A DNA stretch of 64,000 nt from Beaufortia kweichowensis (Eukaryota > Chordata > Actinopteri > Cypriniformes > Gastromyzontidae), in NCBI GenBank assembly GCA_019155185.1, contig CM032795.1, forward strand, positions 11,077,795 through 11,141,794, read 5' to 3'. Each line of letters begins with the position of its first letter. The first letter of the stretch is position 1. Below the pieces are notes generated by a model. It saw nothing but the letters and a program-made list of their open reading frames with translations, did no database searches and was not told the DNA's origin. Made by a program: the position numbers and the translations under genes. Below are positions 60,735 through 64,000 of this stretch, piece after piece.

Positions 60735-61061
60735 TTTATTCATTTACAGTAAAACAAAGAGGCTGAGCTACCACTATATTTTGATATTTATATATAGCAA
60801 TGATTTCAAACTGAGATGGAAACTCACAAACTGAGAACATAAGATTTTAAGACACTCTTTTGTGTTGTTCATTTGTTGTTTTATGTTTCGTTTTGAGGTA
60901 GCTCAGTTGTGAAATGATTTACACTGCATAGCTGGCAGGCATACTTTCCCTTTTTCACTCCTGGTCATACAAAAATACATTAACAACATTATATCTCACA
61001 TCTCAAATATTAAAACAAAATGTTTTGTCTTTTGAAATTCCTCATTAAATACTCCAGATGG
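60735..61061 (-). other. fras1: fras1 3' UTR with polyadenylation signal
   Basis: A minus-strand AATAAA lies at 60735-60740, about 325 bases after the stop codon. A second possible signal is near 60,670. Confidence 0.6.
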
Positions 61062-63362
61062 TCAGACTTCAGTGCCATCGTTCAGGTTGTTGTGGAGTTT
61101 GACCTCCAGATTGACTTGTTTGACTTTCACTCCATTGACCTTGTAGGTCTCAGGATTCTTGTTGAGGATGTTGACGTTCCTTACAGAGCAGTGCTTGCTG
61201 TTGAGGTTCTTCTCCAGACGTTCTATGCAAACCTCTACCTTGGTGTTTAGAGGATAATCCTCCACTGCCTTCGACGGCCTCTTTTGCACAACTGTGCGGC
61301 ACTTCCTAACCACAAGGCAAAATGCTAGAAGGACTAGAAAAATGAGGACGATGGCTGCCACGCCACCCCCAATGGATCCTCCCATCTGCGGGTTGAAGGT
61401 TCCCGATGGTTCCATCTCAAGTTGTAAGGTCTTCATGTTGGTGCCGTTCTTCACCTGGTCACCTTCATTGTCGTAGATTAGGGATTCATCCAGCGTAAGG
61501 CGACCCGAACGATCCACCAGATCTCTGCGACTTCGCTTTAGCTCGTACGTCACGGAGCGTTGAATTCTGGGAGATGATATGGACTCAGGTCCAATAACAT
61601 AGATCACCTGGAGGTACCACTGATGCCCTGCCTCCACCTAAAAGAGAGTAAATACAATCATGCACTAAATAAGATGAAGATTGATTTTTCAATCCAACTT
61701 GTCCTTTCGCCAAGTTCCCTATAGTCATGGCAGACTGTTAGCCTGGCATCTTTATCCGAGCAAACAGATCAAGGCATTTCCCTGAGGGGTATACTTCAAC
61801 AGCTTTGGCAGTGGCATTTGCCAGGAATTTCAGTTTGTGTCAAAGAGAAGGTCGGTTTAACAACTTGGTTGGGTGAATATTCAGCTACTGACCTTATAAA
61901 GGGCATCAACCTTCATTGTGAAACCATCCACACCGGGCATCATAGACAAGGACTGGAGATCAGGGATATCAGATGCAAAGTTGGCCTCAAAAGGAACGTC
62001 GTGGAAATAGCGGTCACAAACATCAGGCTGCTTACGGTCCTATGGAGTCGATTTATATTGTTGCATTAACAATTTTTAGTTACTTATTTTCAATCTGTTT
62101 TCATTTCATTTATAGATTAAATTTCGGTGGGCAATTCCAGCATTTTGGATGTGACATTTGCAGTCAAAACTTGAAATATAAATACTCACAGAATGTATTT
62201 ATTATAAAACCTTTGCAGATAGATTCCAAACATCAGAAAAATATCAGTCTACATTTTCTGCTTAAAAGAAAGGAAAATTTTTGTCCCGGATGTGACAAAA
62301 AAGGACACACGGTTTTAAGAGGCAACATAATTTGTAGGATTTCTTTGTAGGAACTTGAAGCAATAATACCCAACAAACAGAGAAGGGATGACTCTTCAAA
62401 GATTATAACATTTTCATGTGCCCATTTATAAAGAATACTGTATGGACTGTTATGGATGTGAAAATTCTGAAAACAGAACTTCACCTGTCCATGCAAAATC
62501 ATGCTTTAAAAACTTTGAGAGAGACTTACATGGGGTATTTAAACCACCAAATATTGACATCTGATTTATCAGAATGGTAAAAACTTTGGTATAAACCCTA
62601 TTTTTATTATGGTAAGGTTGACATTTGCATAAAATTGCCCAGACATATTTTTATTTTATTTTAGAAGGTCAATTTCATTTCTTTCTGCTGCAAAACATTA
62701 CTGTAGCTGTCAGTTTCAATATAATCTTACAGACATAATAAAAACAGTTTAATCTGCGAAACACTCCTTAAAAAAATTCCAATTCACAACGACTTCTGAT
62801 CTAACGATCAGCTAAAACACGACCACGCCAAGCATGGAGTCTAGTCAGACCAGTTGAACTGATCCAGACCAGCTGAACCGGTCCAGACTTCACATCAGAC
62901 ACCTACCAAAAGCAAGAACCTGTGCTTGAGGTGTTTATTTGGTTGAATGCAGCCGTACTGAGGGCCCTCGTTGTACAGGGTGCCTGTGGGGTCAAAGAAG
63001 GGCACGTAGCCATCCCGCCCCGTACACAGATACACTTTCTCCAGCTGCAGCTTATAGGCCGAATTCAGGTTCTGGTCAGGATTCCACAGTACTCTTCCAT
63101 AAAGCGTTTGACCTGTGTAATATCAAAGAATGAATGAAGGAAACAATAATGATGGCGATGAATCATCTTGTTATATTTATTTGCTTTATGTATACCCATA
63201 GAGAAAGCTCCTTTATAGTCCATCTCAGCCACAGACATCTCTGCAGTAGCCGGATCCATTAGAAAGACTTTCTCATTATTACAGAGTTGGAACTCCGTAT
63301 TCAGCGAGTAGACTACAGGAACAGGGCGGTTAGTTTGCTGGAAGGCAATGGGCAGCAGAAAC
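61062..63362 (-). CDS. fras1: Fras1 extracellular matrix protein, last four coding exons (partial)
   Basis: Exons 5' to 3': 63196-63362, 62907-63112, 61893-62039, 61062-61637 (TGA). All have GT-AG junctions, phases join, and the gene continues beyond the right edge. Together they encode the last 365 or so residues. Fras1 is a very large single-pass basement-membrane protein that complexes with Frem proteins and holds epidermis to dermis; its loss causes Fraser syndrome in man and fin blistering in fish. Seen here: the juxtamembrane ectodomain with conserved Cys ('KVYLCTGRDGYVPFFDP', 'QPDVCDRYFHDVPFEANF'), 'NGTNMKTLQLEME' just outside the membrane, one transmembrane helix ('GGGVAAIVLIFLVLLAFCLV'), a basic stop-transfer (RKCR), and a cytoplasmic tail of about 75 residues ending DGTEV, a class I PDZ ligand. 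In mammals this tail binds GRIP1. It lies tail-to-head with the annexin copies. Confidence 0.96.
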
Positions 63363-64000
63363 CTATCAATTGAAAGACAAAGTCAGTTACAAGCCCTTGC
63401 AAGTTGTAGACAACCCACGATGACTTGTATGTGTCTGACGAAACCTGTAAAACAAGTCTATTAAAAGTGGATGACATTGATATAATCACTCAGTTTTAAA
63501 ACCTAGTGAGCTGCCTTGCTGTTTATTGACTGCATAGACAGCTTCCTTTCAAAGTGGCATTATAACTGGAATGGAACCTGATAAGTGAGTGCAACTGTGT
63601 GCATCATAACACAAGAGTTCCTTATACAAAGTGCACAGAAAGTCTGACTTACAGTTCATTTCAGTACAGACTATGATGTAATGTGACATATCGTTACTGT
63701 TGGACGGAAACCCAGTATCTCCAAAAATGCTACTTTTCAGGAAATGGAAAAACACAATTTGCTCTAAATCGCTTGATGCATTAAGACAGTGATATCAAAA
63801 GACAAAACACAAAGAACCAGTTTTTTTACCACTGCATTGCAAACAAGCAGAGAATGGTTGTTTATGGTGGAGACGATCCAAAATGCATAACGCACTTCAT
63901 TCACAATAAAGGGCGCAGTTGTTATCGACAGTTTAAGGATCCGATGGAGATTCGAGGTTTCATTACAAGCTTTTTCATTAAATACTTTTTATTGCAAAAA
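63363..64000 (-). other. fras1: fras1 intron (to window edge)
   Basis: Upstream of the acceptor at 63363-63364 no further exon is seen before the right edge. The exon encoding the residues before 'FLLPIAFQQTNRP' lies outside the window. Confidence 0.7.

Larger units (their letters stand above)
55180..60910 (-). repeat. Right unit of the annexin tandem duplication
   Basis: A direct repeat of 50,260-55,160. Its end ('tttcaaactgagatggaaactc...', about 60,795-60,910) overlaps the region downstream of fras1. The ancestral unit therefore spanned from the fras1 3' flank to the bmp2k 5' flank, and the duplication filled the whole intergenic interval. Confidence 0.8.

Noticed and set aside
1..64000. 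CRISPR arrays, rRNA/tRNA genes, phage or bacterial systems
   Set aside because: No regularly spaced repeats, no tRNA-like cloverleaf with A/B boxes that I could see, and no ribosome-binding-site gene organisation. All supported genes are spliced vertebrate genes.

Overview
The window is vertebrate nuclear DNA, most likely from a cyprinid-type teleost. It is AT-rich, its genes have short exons and GT-AG introns with a few GC-AG exceptions, and it carries hAT-type and other miniature DNA transposons that I recognise from zebrafish and carp genomes. No bacterial, viral or organellar genes are seen. The gene order fras1 - annexin (two copies) - bmp2k - paqr3 matches human 4q21 (FRAS1-ANXA3-BMP2K-PAQR3), including the tail-to-tail arrangement of BMP2K and PAQR3.

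Layout. 1-17,160 has no gene I can support. It is a gene-poor flank with two CT-rich microsatellites, one MITE and several composition islands that look like candidate regulatory elements. 17,162-~22,040 (+) is paqr3, six coding exons, 312 residues, complete. ~22,075-48,356 (-) is bmp2k, sixteen coding exons, 1,104 residues (long form), with a CpG-rich promoter at 48.2-49.2 kb. 51.1-54.6 kb and 56.2-59.3 kb (-) are two head-to-tail copies of a thirteen-coding-exon annexin (ANXA3 position), sitting in a tandem duplication of about 5 kb. 60.7-64.0 kb (-) is the 3' end of fras1, its last four coding exons, running off the right edge.

Products. PAQR3 is a seven-pass Golgi protein that restrains Raf. 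BMP2K is an endocytic/trafficking Ser/Thr kinase of the AAK1/GAK/Numb-associated family. The annexins are Ca2+-dependent phospholipid-binding proteins. Fras1 is a basement-membrane adhesion protein whose C-terminal tail ends in a PDZ ligand. They share a neighbourhood, not a pathway.

The most notable observations are these. (1) Three consecutive bmp2k introns (13, 14, 15) all start with the same non-canonical donor GCAAGT, exactly where the known long and short BMP2K isoforms diverge. Reading through the last one gives a 645-residue product, close to the 662-residue human short isoform. (2) Both annexin copies carry small indels against a shared exon plan. The right-hand copy is rescued if translation restarts at an ATG overlapping the premature stop, giving 324 residues. 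The left-hand copy has two uncompensated frameshifts around exon 5. (3) Islands of near-identity next to diverged introns between the annexin copies suggest gene conversion.
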